DNA of 64,000 bases from Septoria linicola (Eukaryota; Ascomycota; Dothideomycetes; Mycosphaerellales; Mycosphaerellaceae), in NCBI GenBank assembly GCA_024114885.1, contig CP099422.1, positions 806,001 to 870,000 on the forward strand, given 5' to 3'. A program made the translations under genes and the position numbers. The notes under the pieces are model-generated. The model was not told where the DNA came from. It saw only the letters and a list, made by a program, of their open reading frames with translations, and searched no databases. This document shows, piece by piece, positions 20,763-32,145 of this stretch (position 1 is the first letter of the stretch; each line of letters begins with the position of its first letter).

Positions 20763-22781
20763 CTACTTAGCCAGGAAGCTCTGGAATGCCTTGTTGTCGA
20801 TGGCAACATTTCCGACAGCTCGCAACTTCCGTCTACCCTCCTTCTGCTTCTCAAGCAATTTTCGTCTTCTTGATATGTCAGCAGCATGTAGCTTCTGGAG
20901 AACATCCTTTCGGAAGGGCTTGATCGTCTCTCGAGCCACAACCCTCTTGCCTGCCACGGCTTGGATCACGACTTCGAACATTTGACGATCTACGTGCTCC
21001 TTGAATTTCGTGACCCATGCCTTGCCGAGTCGTTCGGCCTCGGCGTGGTGAATGACTCTGGCAACAGCGTCGACAGGCACTTTGTTGACATTCAGCTGAA
21101 GCTTGATGATGTTTGAAGATCGGTAGCCGGCATCTTCATAGTCGAGCGACGCGTAACCTTTCGTAGCGGATTTGAGCTTGCCAAAGAAGTCATCAACCAG
21201 TCGTTCTAGAGGCAGTAGGTACTTCAAAATGACTTGCGTTGCCGTGAAGAATGATAGAGACTGCTGTTCTCCACGATTTGCTTCACAGAGCTTGATGATC
21301 TCGCCCAGGTAATCCTGCGGAAAGGTGATTGTTGTTTCCACATATGGCTCCTGCAAGTCGGCCACGGTCTGGTGCACTTCCTGGTTCTGGGGGAAATCGT
21401 TTGGATTTGTAATGATCTCTTCTTTGCCATCCTTGCGTATCACTTTGAAGGGCACCGACGGTGGAGTAATGATAATGTTCGCTCCGTGTTCCTGGCGCAG
21501 ACGATCCTCAAAGACAGAGCAGTGTAGTGTGCCCAGGAAACCGAGTCGCCATCCAGCACCTAGTGCTTCACTGCTTTCCTTCATGACTGTCACCGATCGG
21601 TCATTGAGAGTGACCTGGTTAATGCTGTCTTCAAGATGCGCATAATCACCCTGATCTGTAGGAAAGGCTGCAACGAAGACCATGGGCTTTGGCTCAACGA
21701 AGCCTGGCAAAGGCTTCACCACATCCCACTTCTTATACGCCACCGTTGTGTACGTGTCACCAATCTTTGCCTCTTTACTACGCTTCATGCCCGGATTCAT
21801 GTAGATGTATCCCAGTTGACCTGCGCGCAAACATCTCTGGGGTGTTTCCAGCGGGTACATAATGCCGACCTCGCCAGCAATGTACTCCAGTCCAGTGACA
21901 TGTGAGACTAATCGGTCGCCAGCCTTGACCTTGCCCTCGAAGATGCGGACGAGTAGGATGACTCCCTTGTAGTTGTCGTACCAGCTGTCTACAAGCAGCA
22001 GTTTCAACGGCGCGTTCTCATCGCCAATCGGCGCTGGAACCTCGTCCACAATCTGGGGCAGCAATTTGGCCACATTGAGACCAGTCTTTGCAGATACCAT
22101 GGCCGCATTGGACGCCTCAAGCTCGAAAGTCTCGCGAAGTTGCTCAATGGTGCGCTGCGTATCAGCTGTGGGCAGATCGACCTTATTCAGCACCGGTACC
22201 AAAGTCAGATCTTGCGCAAATGCAAGGTAGAAATTGGCCACCGTCTGCGCCTGAATGCCCTGCGAGGCATCGACCAGCAGCAAAGCTCCTCCACAACTGG
22301 CATAACTCCTGCTAACTTCGGCTCTGAAGTCGACGTGGCCCGGAGTATCGACAAGATGCAGCAGGTAATCATCGCCATTGTGATTGTAGATCATGGAGCA
22401 TGTCTGCGCCTTGACAGTAATACCGCGCTCTCGCTCGACATCCAGCTTGTCGAGAATCTGCTTGTTGCCGCCAGTGGGAATTGTGCCTGTCAGCTCGAGG
22501 AGCCGATCACTGAGGGTGCTCTTGCCATGGTCGACGTGAGCGACAATACAGAAATTTCGAAAGCGTTCAATGGGGATCCTAGAGATGCGCTGCTCGACCG
22601 CGATCGGATCGTGGATGGAATTGGCAGCCAATCGTGCAGTCGAGCTCAGTGACCTCCTTTGAGCATGACTGAAGGCAAATCGCGTGGCGAAGGTCGCATT
22701 GTGGGTGGTGGTAGTGGCAGACGACTGCCAGGAGCGGCAGAAGCCAGCTATTCCTTCAGTCGTCAGGAAGCATCGTCGCAT
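20763..22781 (-). CDS. GUF1: Mitochondrial translation factor GUF1 (LepA/EF4 family GTPase)
   Basis: Mitochondrial homologue of bacterial LepA/EF4, a ribosome-binding translational GTPase that promotes accurate mitochondrial protein synthesis, acting in the matrix or on the inner membrane. The 672-aa product opens with a Ser/Arg-rich presequence of about 60 residues. The GTPase domain follows with G1 AHVDHGKST, G3 DTPGHVDF and G4 NKVD, then domain II, EF-G-like domains, and the LepA-specific C-terminus (SSNIIKLQLNVNKVPVDA ... RKLLEKQKEGRRKLR). Single exon. It shares a 161-bp divergent promoter interval with MAD2. Confidence 0.97.
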   Translation of the reverse strand: MRRCFLTTEGIAGFCRSWQSSATTTTHNATFATRFAFSHAQRRSLSSTARLAANSIHDPIAVEQRISRIPIERFRNFCIVAHVDHGKSTLSDRLLELTGTIPTGGNKQILDKLDVERERGITVKAQTCSMIYNHNGDDYLLHLVDTPGHVDFRAEVSRSYASCGGALLLVDASQGIQAQTVANFYLAFAQDLTLVPVLNKVDLPTADTQRTIEQLRETFELEASNAAMVSAKTGLNVAKLLPQIVDEVPAPIGDENAPLKLLLVDSWYDNYKGVILLVRIFEGKVKAGDRLVSHVTGLEYIAGEVGIMYPLETPQRCLRAGQLGYIYMNPGMKRSKEAKIGDTYTTVAYKKWDVVKPLPGFVEPKPMVFVAAFPTDQGDYAHLEDSINQVTLNDRSVTVMKESSEALGAGWRLGFLGTLHCSVFEDRLRQEHGANIIITPPSVPFKVIRKDGKEEIITNPNDFPQNQEVHQTVADLQEPYVETTITFPQDYLGEIIKLCEANRGEQQSLSFFTATQVILKYLLPLERLVDDFFGKLKSATKGYASLDYEDAGYRSSNIIKLQLNVNKVPVDAVARVIHHAEAERLGKAWVTKFKEHVDRQMFEVVIQAVAGKRVVARETIKPFRKDVLQKLHAADISRRRKLLEKQKEGRRKLRAVGNVAIDNKAFQSFLAK

Positions 22782-22942
22782 GAGTGGGAATTCGATACCA
22801 TGGTCGTGTTGGTTTGATACGTCCGCAAAAGTTCACAAGACGTGAACCTCTTGGCGTCGCCGTTGGCCCTCGCGACTGGCGATATAAACAACAAACGTTC
22901 GAATTCCAACACCACGAACAACGACACATCAGAACAGCCAAA
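22782..22942. promoter_or_regulatory. Short divergent promoter between GUF1 and MAD2
   Basis: Only 161 bp separates the two start codons, so both promoters and both 5' UTRs must lie here or overlap. No TATA box is obvious. Confidence 0.5.
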
Positions 22943-23764
22943 ATGCCGTCAGCCGCGCGAGAGCCATCGACGAAGAAGTCTTCATCATCGTCAAAGACCG
23001 CAGACGATGCAAAAACGCACAAGATGTCACTTAAAGGCAGCTCGAAGCTGGTCACAGAGTTCTTCGAGTACTCCATAAACACCATCTTGTTCCAACGAGG
23101 CGTGTATCCCGCCGAGGACTTCACAGCGTGCGTGCAACACTGCAGTCACTGTTGGTCCATACTGATGTTATGCAGGGTCAAGAAATATGGCCTCAACATG
23201 ATGGTTACTCTAGACGACCAAGTTAAAGCCTACATCAAGAAAATCATGTCACAGCTCAGCAAATGGATGCAAAAGTCCAAAATATCCAAGCTCGTCATCG
23301 TAGTCACATCAAAAGAGACCGGCGAACACGTCGAGAGATGGCAATTCGACGTCAACATCTTCAACGACGACAGCAAGAAGAAGTCTCGATCCTCCGCAGG
23401 CGACAAGGAGAATTCTGCCCCAGCCGTTGAAGCCTCATCACCCGACAAGACTGAAGCCGAAATCCAATCTGAGATCCAGGCCCTGTTCCGACAAATCACA
23501 GCTTCAGTGTCGTTCCTACCGATGCTGGATGGAAACTGCACATTCAACGTTCTGGTATATGCTGATGCGGACAGCGAAGTGCCGCTGGAGTGGGGCGACT
23601 CGGATGCAAAGGAAGTGAAGAATGCAGAGAAGGTTATGCTGCGAAGTTTCTCGACGCAGAACCATCGCGTAGATACTGTGGTATCTTACAGGTGAGTTGC
23701 TCGAGCTGAAAACCAACCGCGTGGAAGAGCGCATTGCTGACGTATCTTTAGGCTCGCCGACTGA
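22943..23764 (+). CDS. MAD2: Spindle checkpoint protein Mad2 (HORMA domain)
   Basis: Mitotic spindle assembly checkpoint protein that binds Mad1 at unattached kinetochores and Cdc20 to restrain APC/C. Exons are 22943..23127, 23176..23691 and 23752..23764, giving 237 aa. The 48-bp first intron restores DFTAVKKYGLN. The 60-bp second intron (gtgagt..tttag) restores the conserved C-terminal tail SYRLAD, which forms part of the safety-belt region. The HORMA core begins near residue 28 (MSLKGSSKLVTEFFEYSINTILFQRGVYP, split by Ser-rich sequence upstream). A Ser/Lys-rich insertion of roughly 35 residues near 155-190 interrupts the core relative to yeast and human Mad2 (about 200 aa). The start at 22943 is the first ATG after the divergent promoter; the ATG at 23024 (MSLKGSSK) is an alternative. 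Confidence 0.95.
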
Positions 23765-26700
23765 TTCGGTAGATTTTATGTTGTGATAAAGTTTCGGCGC
23801 AATGGCGAATATAACGGCGAAGGTGTCATTGAGGTTTCTAGATGCGCAGGCGAGTACTGCGATCGCACTGCCTTGGATGAGGAAATGGCGTCGGATGTGT
23901 TCGAGGCGCTTGGCTGTTTGCAGCTTTTTCTCGTATCTATGCTATCGTACGGGTTCTCAAACATCATGTGGAGATATTTCCAGCTCAACAGAACAACAGG
24001 TGGAGATGATCATGAAACACATTTTCGGCACCGGCCAACGCAAACGAGCTCTCGAGCTGCATGCTGTAAGCTCTTTGCAAACACAGAGACAAGCATACCC
24101 AAGAGTATGCACGTGGTTGTCGTTGCGCCATTTCTACACGGACCAGGTCACTTGAATTGCTTCACCACGCGAAAGCATATCTCCCGTCTCAAGCTGCTGA
24201 GTTTCAGGCACCCCATGTCGACTCTACCTTCCTTTCGGTCCAAGTACCTAGACTCTAGCAATGCAAGTCTGGGCATGCTAGTCTACGCATACCACTTCAC
24301 GTCTCGCGTACCCCCGGTCTTTCTTCCATGCGGTGGATCACGCAACACTACTTTCCAAGTCTGTGATGCACTCTGCATACACTCTGGAGAAGTCCGTTAG
24401 AGCCTATATGTGAGTAGCGTGCGCGATAAAAAGGAAGAAAGAGAAGGATACAAAGATACACAGCGTAGTGCATAGCACGTGGGTGTCGTCGAGATAAGAT
24501 CGCAGAATGGTCGGTCGATCGTATGGTCAGGCTGATCAGTCTGCAGGTCGAAGCCTCGGGAGAAGCTCTCTCGGCAGTAAGTTCGATAGACTCGGCGGCT
24601 GTGGCGGCGCGATATGCAGGCAATTCACGCTGCATACTTTCTCCAACACATGCGTCACTACTATGTATGTGCTATCTGTTGTAGCTGTGTATCATTTTCG
24701 ATTGACTTGATCCTTTGGACTGCTTTGCAGGCTCTTTTGAGGCTAGTGAGATGATTGAGGTCTGCTTTGAGCTTGATAGCCTAGTGGCGTGGTACTGAAT
24801 TGGAAGGTGTCTGGCGCATGGCAAGTTGTAGCGGATCACTACTGCTGCTGCCGCCGCTGCTGCCGTGAGCCTTGGTCAGGTTACTGGCAAGGCAAGGGTG
24901 ATCTTCACTGCTGGAGCACGTAGTATGACCTTTGGTCGATAGTGACATTGCATGCTCTCCTATGGCTTTGACGGTTATCACAACGGCAGCAGCGTCTATC
25001 GTGATTCGATCTGGAGCTGTACTACAAGTACGTTCTTGCATGTTGAACCTCGCCCGGCATTTGTACCGCGGAGCAGGAGTATACTAAGCACAAAATCACG
25101 GTGGCAAGAGTTTGTTCAAGTGAACGTAGTCTACCGTGGGTGTTCACGTTCAGTGAATGCAATATTGCTAGTCGGCGATGAGAAAGTGACCGTCAAACGT
25201 GCTCAGGGCACAGGAGTGTGTGGAACTTATTTGACGGGCATGCATGCCAATGGCATCGGACCCAGTCGTGCACATGTGTTCGGAGTCGCAGCGGCATGCT
25301 GTAGTGATAGACATCGAGGGCAGCTCTCAGCAGAAGCAGGTGGGCTACTACTGCGAGCATGCTTTGTAGCGCGCACTTGCGCCGCATCTGGCACAGGTCA
25401 GGAAGCTGAGCGGATAGCTTGTACCGCGATCACACGATTGAAAGGTCCGATATCCTGAACGTCGGACGGAGGACTCCAGCCGTTGTCTCGAATGCTTTTA
25501 GAACGTTGAGCAGCTTGTCTTATGTGCACTGAGTATAAGCAATCAATAGTAGGTGGATCCTTCAGCTAGGTCGGCATGCCAGGGCCGACCGAGTAGCGTC
25601 GTGGTGATGGAATCTCCTGCACGACCGTGAACTTAGTGCAAGGTACCCGTGATGAATATCCCACTCTCACGGAGGCCTCTCCTTTTGCGGCTCAATCGAA
25701 AGCTCTTAATTTTCAATAAACCCGGTGTCACGACCATCACTGGGAAGCCAATTGGCGATCCAGTAGTATGTGCTCGGTTGGGAAAGAGAAGGTGTGAGGG
25801 CGTTACGACACTGCCTTCGACACATTCTTCGACCATCATGCCCATGCAAAGGCGATCATGATTGCTTCGCGCTATGCACTCAGTTGAGCTGCCGTCGTTG
25901 GAAGATTCAATCAGTGCCGTACGCCTCACGCCGCTGATGCTGGCAGGCATTCTGCATTTCAGCAGAAAAGTGGCCATGTAATAAATCGCTACAGGCAGAA
26001 TAGCTTCTCATCCATGTGTTGCCAAAACGGGCCGACTAATCGCGGGCCAGCATTTTTGAGATGCACATTGCAGTGGAGCTGTGATTGCAAACAATCTTTC
26101 CTACACGGGAGACGAGACTTCTGAGGTCTTGGTCAGGTTGGCATTCGATGTCAGAACTTGGGTCCGCGTGTGGCAGCTTCTGTGATGTGTGCAGGATACT
26201 CTCCGCTGCTACGGTAGGTTTTTCACGGGACCAGAGATGAGCAAGCACCGCTGAGATGGCCCCCTCCGAGACATAGCTGTCGGCAGACAGCTTCGCTTCC
26301 AGAGTCCAGCCTGCGTGCGGTGGCGATGTCCCTCGGTGATGTTTCAGATGGTACGGAATCTGGTAGCTCATCGAGCTGGACGTTCACGCGTTTACACAAG
26401 GGACAGGGCAGAGGAGCCCTGTCACCAAGAGATTCCGGCCCAGCTTTCCGAAGCGGTGCAAACCGCACCTTCTATGACATGCAAAACAGCTCTCTAGCAC
26501 AGCAGCCCGGACGACAAGATTCCTGCACGCTTCCGCGGCTTGCCTCGCTCGAGTACGCTGTGTGTTTCACCGAGACATACGGGAGCAGGACCCACTTTGC
26601 CTTCGCCTCACGAATCAAAGGAGTATTGCATCGACATCGCATGCAGCTATCCGCACCCAAGATAGAAGTCGACCTGGATGAGCATGCGCATAGTGAGCGG

Positions 26701-28110
26701 CTACGTGCATTGTAGCGAGGCTACCTCCTCAGCAACATGCCAGGCGAGATGCTGCTGAACCCAAAACATCGGGTTGTATAATCATGAACGAGGTCGCCAA
26801 CGCAAATGCTCGGCGTCTGCGCGGGATTTAGACTTCAGCTCGTCTCGGAAGATGCATCTCTCAGCATCTGGTAGTCGGTATGAGCCAGCACGACCAGCTA
26901 GCAGCCGTCCCAGACAGCGCCAAGCTGCTGCAGGCTAGCCTTAGAAGCGTCACAGACGCTCGAATGTTGCCCGAAAGGGCAGGCGGCTCTGATTAATAAG
27001 CCCAATGGAGAATTCTGAGTATGCACTGTGATAGCACCATTATGGCAGTGCTTGCATTCTCAGGTGGCATAGAAGACAAAGTGTCGAAGTGTTGAGATGA
27101 ACATACTTTGCACAAGCAGCGTGCTAGAGAGCATTCCTACAAGCACCGGCCGCGCAAAGACTCTGCTGGTCAATCCGTGACGGGCGCCAGAGTGGATTCC
27201 TTGCAAGTCTTGGGATCCTGTGCTGGTCAAGATCTGGCTCCCTCGTGGCGCTGCAACGAGGCCCACAGCATGGGACACATCGATACTACTTGGCTGTCTT
27301 ACCATTGTTCACCCTGCTTTGTGATGGTCCGCCTCGAGAGCCACTTCTGACATGTCGCTGACGTGCACGGCGCTTGCTTCGAGACAAACGGATTGCTAGA
27401 AGAGCGGCGGTGACAGTGATGGCAGCTCAACGCGTTCGAAATTGCTTGGCTTCGAAGCGGCGACTGTATGACAATGCAAATGGACGATTGACTTTCCGAC
27501 TGCCGAACTCAAGAACTGGTTGAAGTTAGCTGCCTTTTTCTGGTCGACCAGAGTTGGGTTAGGCGGGACGGCAATGAGTAAGGCACACAGAACTCTAATC
27601 TCGGATCGTGCAAATCCTGTCTACCAAAAGCAGCCTAGTACGACCGCCGTTACCAAACAAGGATGCCTTCTTACAGAAGAGGAGTTTGGGACATGGCACA
27701 GATGGCTTGGATCTCGAATCCCGCCAGCGACACAAACCTACGCCCACGCTATGCAATGGTGGCGTTCGAGAACTCTTGCGTTGGAAATACGCTCGGACCC
27801 ATGTGCAGGCAAGGTTTCGTTCAGCTCGAAGATCCAGCGCTATGGGCTTGATATAGTGAGTCGGCCCCTACCTGATGTCGTGTTGTTCATCAATCACTCC
27901 GTCACATCGTATCCCGACATCAGGCATTGTGCCTATCTGCATTCGCTCTCCAGGTGTTTATTGTCCATAAAACAGGACCGGTGCCTATCATTTCACCCGC
28001 GGCTAGGACCAACGGGCTTCAACTTGGACATATCTATACATACGTTTCGTCGACATTCTTCACAGCTTGCACATCAATAGTCAGATCACACACAACGGGT
28101 GTCCCTCACG
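23765..28110. other. 4.3-kb region without a supportable gene
   Basis: The longest gene-free stretch in the window, ending at the GT2 start. Short ORFs occur in all frames (the longest are 205 and 186 aa) but lack domains, coding flavour or splice-linked extensions. It includes a GCTGCTGCC-type trinucleotide run near 24842, a 12-bp palindrome ggcatgcatgcc (25237-25248) and a 10-bp inverted repeat at 27871/27915. It may hold a long regulatory region, a non-coding RNA or a decayed gene; none can be shown here. Confidence 0.5.
27871..27924. repeat. Inverted repeat upstream of the GT2 gene
   Basis: cctgatgtcg (27871-27880) and its exact reverse complement cgacatcagg (27915-27924) are separated by 34 bp, about 190-240 bp before the start codon. 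This is consistent with a dimeric regulator site or an RNA hairpin in the leader. Confidence 0.4.
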
Positions 28111-30830
28111 ATGGGTCTTCTCTCGTACGTGAAGCCCAAGAAGGGCAAGGAGGAGCCAGCACAAGAGACCAAGGTCGAGATGACCGAGAAGCCATCACCC
28201 GAACCAAGCACAGCTGGGCCTACACCAGGCAACGGCACTCCCGGATCGTGGTCAAGGCCAGCATCACTATACCCAGCTGGAGAGTCCTGGCGCAACTCAG
28301 AAGCCGATGAGATCAACGAGATCAAAAGTGATGTCGTGGTCAACTGGCTGTATCAACAACAAATGGAGCGTCTCTGGACAGCAGGTGGCTTGGACGAGGG
28401 TGTTGTGCTGAAGAAGTCAAGAGGTCAATATACATGCTGTCCAGCCGATATTGTAGAAGAGCCTTATGGCTTCTTCAAGGCCGTCGAGACTCTTAACGTT
28501 AGGGTAAGCAAGATTACAATGCCGCAATCCCACTACTGGTCTAACACAAACCACAGGTAGCAATGACTGTCAATACCAGAGTCATCAAGCTCTTCCTACA
28601 CAACAACGACCGACCTTACGTCCCGCTGAAGAATGGCCTTCGTCTCCAGGTGCTCCCGGATATCTCCTACCTTCCACGATGCCAGAAGCATCAGTTCGCC
28701 GCGTTCATCGCAGACCGCGGTCTTCTGGTTGTTTGGGACGATGAGCCACGCCACCTCCTTGACAGAGCGCACAAGATTGAGAAGGCGCTCATGGAGATGA
28801 TCTGGGACGATGCCTCGTCCATCGACGAGAAGAAAGAGGGCAGCGTGGCTGTCCACGAAGTTGACAGTGGCTCTGACAGCGGTGATCTCGAAGCCAATGG
28901 ACATGAGAAGCCTCGCAGCATCGTGCTCTGGAACTCGATTCTGTGCGCTGCCACGTTGTGCCTCACGATCGTTGCCATCGGTACTGGTTTCCGCAAGATT
29001 GCCATCTCCACATTCATCGACATGCAATACATCCGCCTGGCTTTTATCCTCGTGGTTCCACTTCAGTTCTGGTTGGGACTCTTCTTCTTCCAGTCTCTGG
29101 TTAATAACATCGCTCAGCTCATCGGTCCTATCTCGCAAATGTCTGCGAACACGAAGTTCTACTCTGGCCTGAAGCCTAGGCGCCTTCGACGCACCGATGC
29201 CGCACTGCCACACATCACTATCCAAATGCCTGTCTACAAGGAGGGTCTTCAGGCTGTCATTGAGCCAACCATCCGATCCATCAAGGCTGCAATTTCCACT
29301 TACGAGATGCAAGGCGGTACCGCGAACATCTTCATCAACGACGATGGTATGCAGCTCATCAGCGAAGACGATGCACGCGCTCGCCAAGACTACTACGATG
29401 AGCACAACATTGGCTGGGTATCACGTCCAAAGCACAACCCAAAGCCAGCTGAAGGGGAGGAGGTCTTCCTTCGTCGCGGAAAGTTCAAGAAGGCCTCTAA
29501 CATGAACTACGCTCTGTGGGTCAGCAACCGTGTCGAGGACAAGCTCGCTGCAACTGAGCGTCACCAAGGCTGGACCCAAGATGACGAGGCCAATGCTTAC
29601 CGCGATGCACTCACCGAGGTCGTTGACGAAGATGAGGGCAGGACCTGGGCCGATGGCAACATCCGCATGGGTGACTACATCCTCCTTATTGACTCCGATA
29701 CCCGTGTGCCTACCGACTGTTTCCTCGACGCCGCCTCTGAAATGGAGCAATCACCACAAGTCGCCATTATCCAGTACTCATCCGGTGTCATGAACGTCAC
29801 CGACTCCTATTTCGAGCGTGGTATCACGTTCTTTACCAATCTGATCTACACTGCCATCCGATTCGCTGTTGCCAACGGAGATGTTGCTCCTTTCGTCGGT
29901 CACAACGCCATTCTTCGCTGGTCAGCTCTGCAAGCTATTGGCTACCAATGTTACTACGGCGATGAGCGCGAGAAGTTCTGGTCTGAAGACACTGTCTCCG
30001 AGGACTTCGATATGGCACTTCGTCTCCAGACTGCCGGCTACCTTGTCCGTCTCGCCGCCTACCAAGGCGATGGCTTCCAAGAGGGTGTCTCGCTTACCGT
30101 CTACGATGAGCTGGCACGTTGGGAGAAGTACGCTTACGGATGTTCCGAGCTCATCTTCCAGCCATTCCGCTACTGGTTCACCCGCGGTCCATTTACTAAG
30201 CTCTTCTTGCGCTTCCTTGGATCTCGCATTCCTCTTCCTTCCAAATTCACCATTATGGCTTACGTGGGTACCTACTTCGCTCTTGGCTCCGCGTGGGCTC
30301 TTACATTCGCCAACTATTTCCTTACTGGCTGGTACAACGGCGCACTGGATCACTACTACATCGACTCATTCAGAATCTACTTCTCTATCATCATTGTCTT
30401 CTCTGCTCTGGGCAACGTTTCCCTCGCAGTTCTGCGATACCGCACTGGCGAATGTGGCATGTTCCGCGCCCTGATTGAGAATTTCTCATGGGTGCCACTC
30501 CTCATGATCTTCTTGGGCGGTGTCTCCCTTCACGTCTCACAAGCTTTGCTGTCACACTTGTTCAGCATCGACATGACCTGGGGAGCCACAAGCAAAGAAG
30601 CATCGAACACTACATTCTTCAAGGAAGTGCCAAACGTCATCAAGAAGTTCAAGGGCACTTTCATTTTCTGCATCTTCTGCACGGCCATGATGATCGTCCT
30701 GGCCCAATTTACTCCTTACTTCTGGAAGATTGACGCCTTTATTGCAATCTTCCCACTCAGCACTGTTGTTGTTGGACATTTCTTACTGCCTGTGGCACTC
30801 AACCCAGGTCTGATGAGGTTTACATGGTAA
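28111..30830 (+). CDS. GT2: Type 2 glycosyltransferase, GT2 hyphal-growth orthologue
   Basis: Processive GT-A family 2 membrane glycosyltransferase, closely resembling the fungal GT2 described from Zymoseptoria tritici (ZtGT2). That protein is needed for hyphal extension on solid surfaces and for plant infection; its polysaccharide product is unsettled. Exons are 28111..28503 and 28557..30830 with a 53-bp intron (gtaagc..cacag), giving 888 aa. The first true ATG is at 28111. Two membrane helices lie near residues 250-325. The cytosolic catalytic domain carries MPVYKEG, NDDG, DSDTRVP and SEDFD, and ELARW stands at the QxxRW position. Several C-terminal helices follow. Codon use is strongly biased to C/T-ending codons, suggesting high expression. 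It has an unusually long gene-free upstream flank. Confidence 0.92.
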
Positions 30831-32145
30831 ACTCATTCTCATTCGTTTTCTGATAAGGTCAGCATTTGGCAAGCGGTTATACAGGTCCCTGGCTAGGGTA
30901 ATATAGAGACAGCATACTATCATGATACGACTGGACGATGCACATAGTCGACTGTATAAACATACACTCACTACTAAAATCTATCTTCTCGTCACTTCAT
31001 GTCCTTCCCAGAAGCTCAAATGCCTCTTCTCACTGCCTCAGACCTCACCCTTTCGAGCTTGTGTGAAAAGCTGCAGGTCCAGCCGCCTTGCATTTGCGAT
31101 CGGCGTGATCTTCAAAGCACGCCGGCTCCTGTGAGCGTCGAGTCTTTCTGTGCACAGCATTCATCGCGACAACCACGAATATCCAAGCAGCTATGTTAGA
31201 GCTACTAGCTACGCGCTGAAGTGTTCTGACCAACGCCGAATAATAGACTTAAGCAGTGGCGCGATCGAGCTGCCGATGGCTACAACAAGCACATCTCCAC
31301 CTACGCCACAGACGAAATGAGGACGCCGGCCTTGAAGAGCTCGGATTCGGCCTATACACAAATCGTATCAGCCGCGTCATATTATTTGTACGACTGCACA
31401 AACACAGTAGTGGGTAAGAGGAGGCATCAGAGCGTCGAATCAGCTTGATGCAGCAGGCCCGAGAAAGGTTCCAGGTGAATGTTTCGAAACAGCAACGGCT
31501 GTCACTGCCTCGTGCATAGCGCGATAGCAGCGCCGGGAGGACATGAGAAATGCTCTCTCCTGACTCGCCATGAACAGCAACCTCGTATCTTGAATAGTGA
31601 GACGTATACGTCCGCATCTCGATCTGCTCATGCGGCCGCGTCGTTCGTATCCATTATTATTGAGAACGAGAACGCGCTCCTCGTTCTTTGCCGTCTGCCG
31701 AGCGACCAAGATGGACGGTTACAGATTGAAGAGATGCACGCGGCTCGTAGCGTGGCAGACAGCACAAGAGCGATTTTCGATAGTCTACCCTTTTTGCTCT
31801 CGGCTGATCGACGTGCACTGTGGTGTGCAGAAAGCGGCCGGGTGGTCGGCGGAAGAGCGCACTGACCATCTCTGACGTGAGAGTTGCTTCTTGCATGTGA
31901 GACATTGTCAACGCGGTTAGGAAGGTCAACAAAAAAACATCAGGAGATCTTTCGCCTCGTCCAAAGCCACCACGGCACCAAGCACAAGAGCTTCGTTGCG
32001 CCGCGTTGCATCAAAGATCTGCATGCCGATGTGCTGACGGAGGCAACAGAAACTGCTAGCACTGCGGTAAAGGCCAATATTCGCTGCAGTGTACCTTGCA
32101 TTATATGCCGCTGAGGCATCGCTCTTACGCTAACAAGAGTCAGCT
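30831..32145. other. Intergenic region, no supportable gene
   Basis: 1.3 kb between two genes in the same direction. The short ORFs, the largest 128 aa at about 31479-31865, show no domain and no credible start context. Confidence 0.5.

Noticed and set aside
23783..24400. 205-aa ORF just after MAD2
   Set aside because: Begins within the MAD2 3' flank; composition and content not protein-like; no domain.
24952..25458. 168-aa ORF in the gene-free region
   Set aside because: No homology features, scattered Cys/Arg composition typical of random ORFs.
27520..28080. 186-aa ORF upstream of GT2
   Set aside because: Ends 30 bp before the GT2 start and has no domain; more likely promoter/leader.
28596..29405. 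269-aa antisense ORF inside GT2
   Set aside because: Arises from strong codon bias of the sense strand; no independent support.
31479..31865. 128-aa ORF between GT2 and OTU2
   Set aside because: No signal peptide, domain or splice extension.
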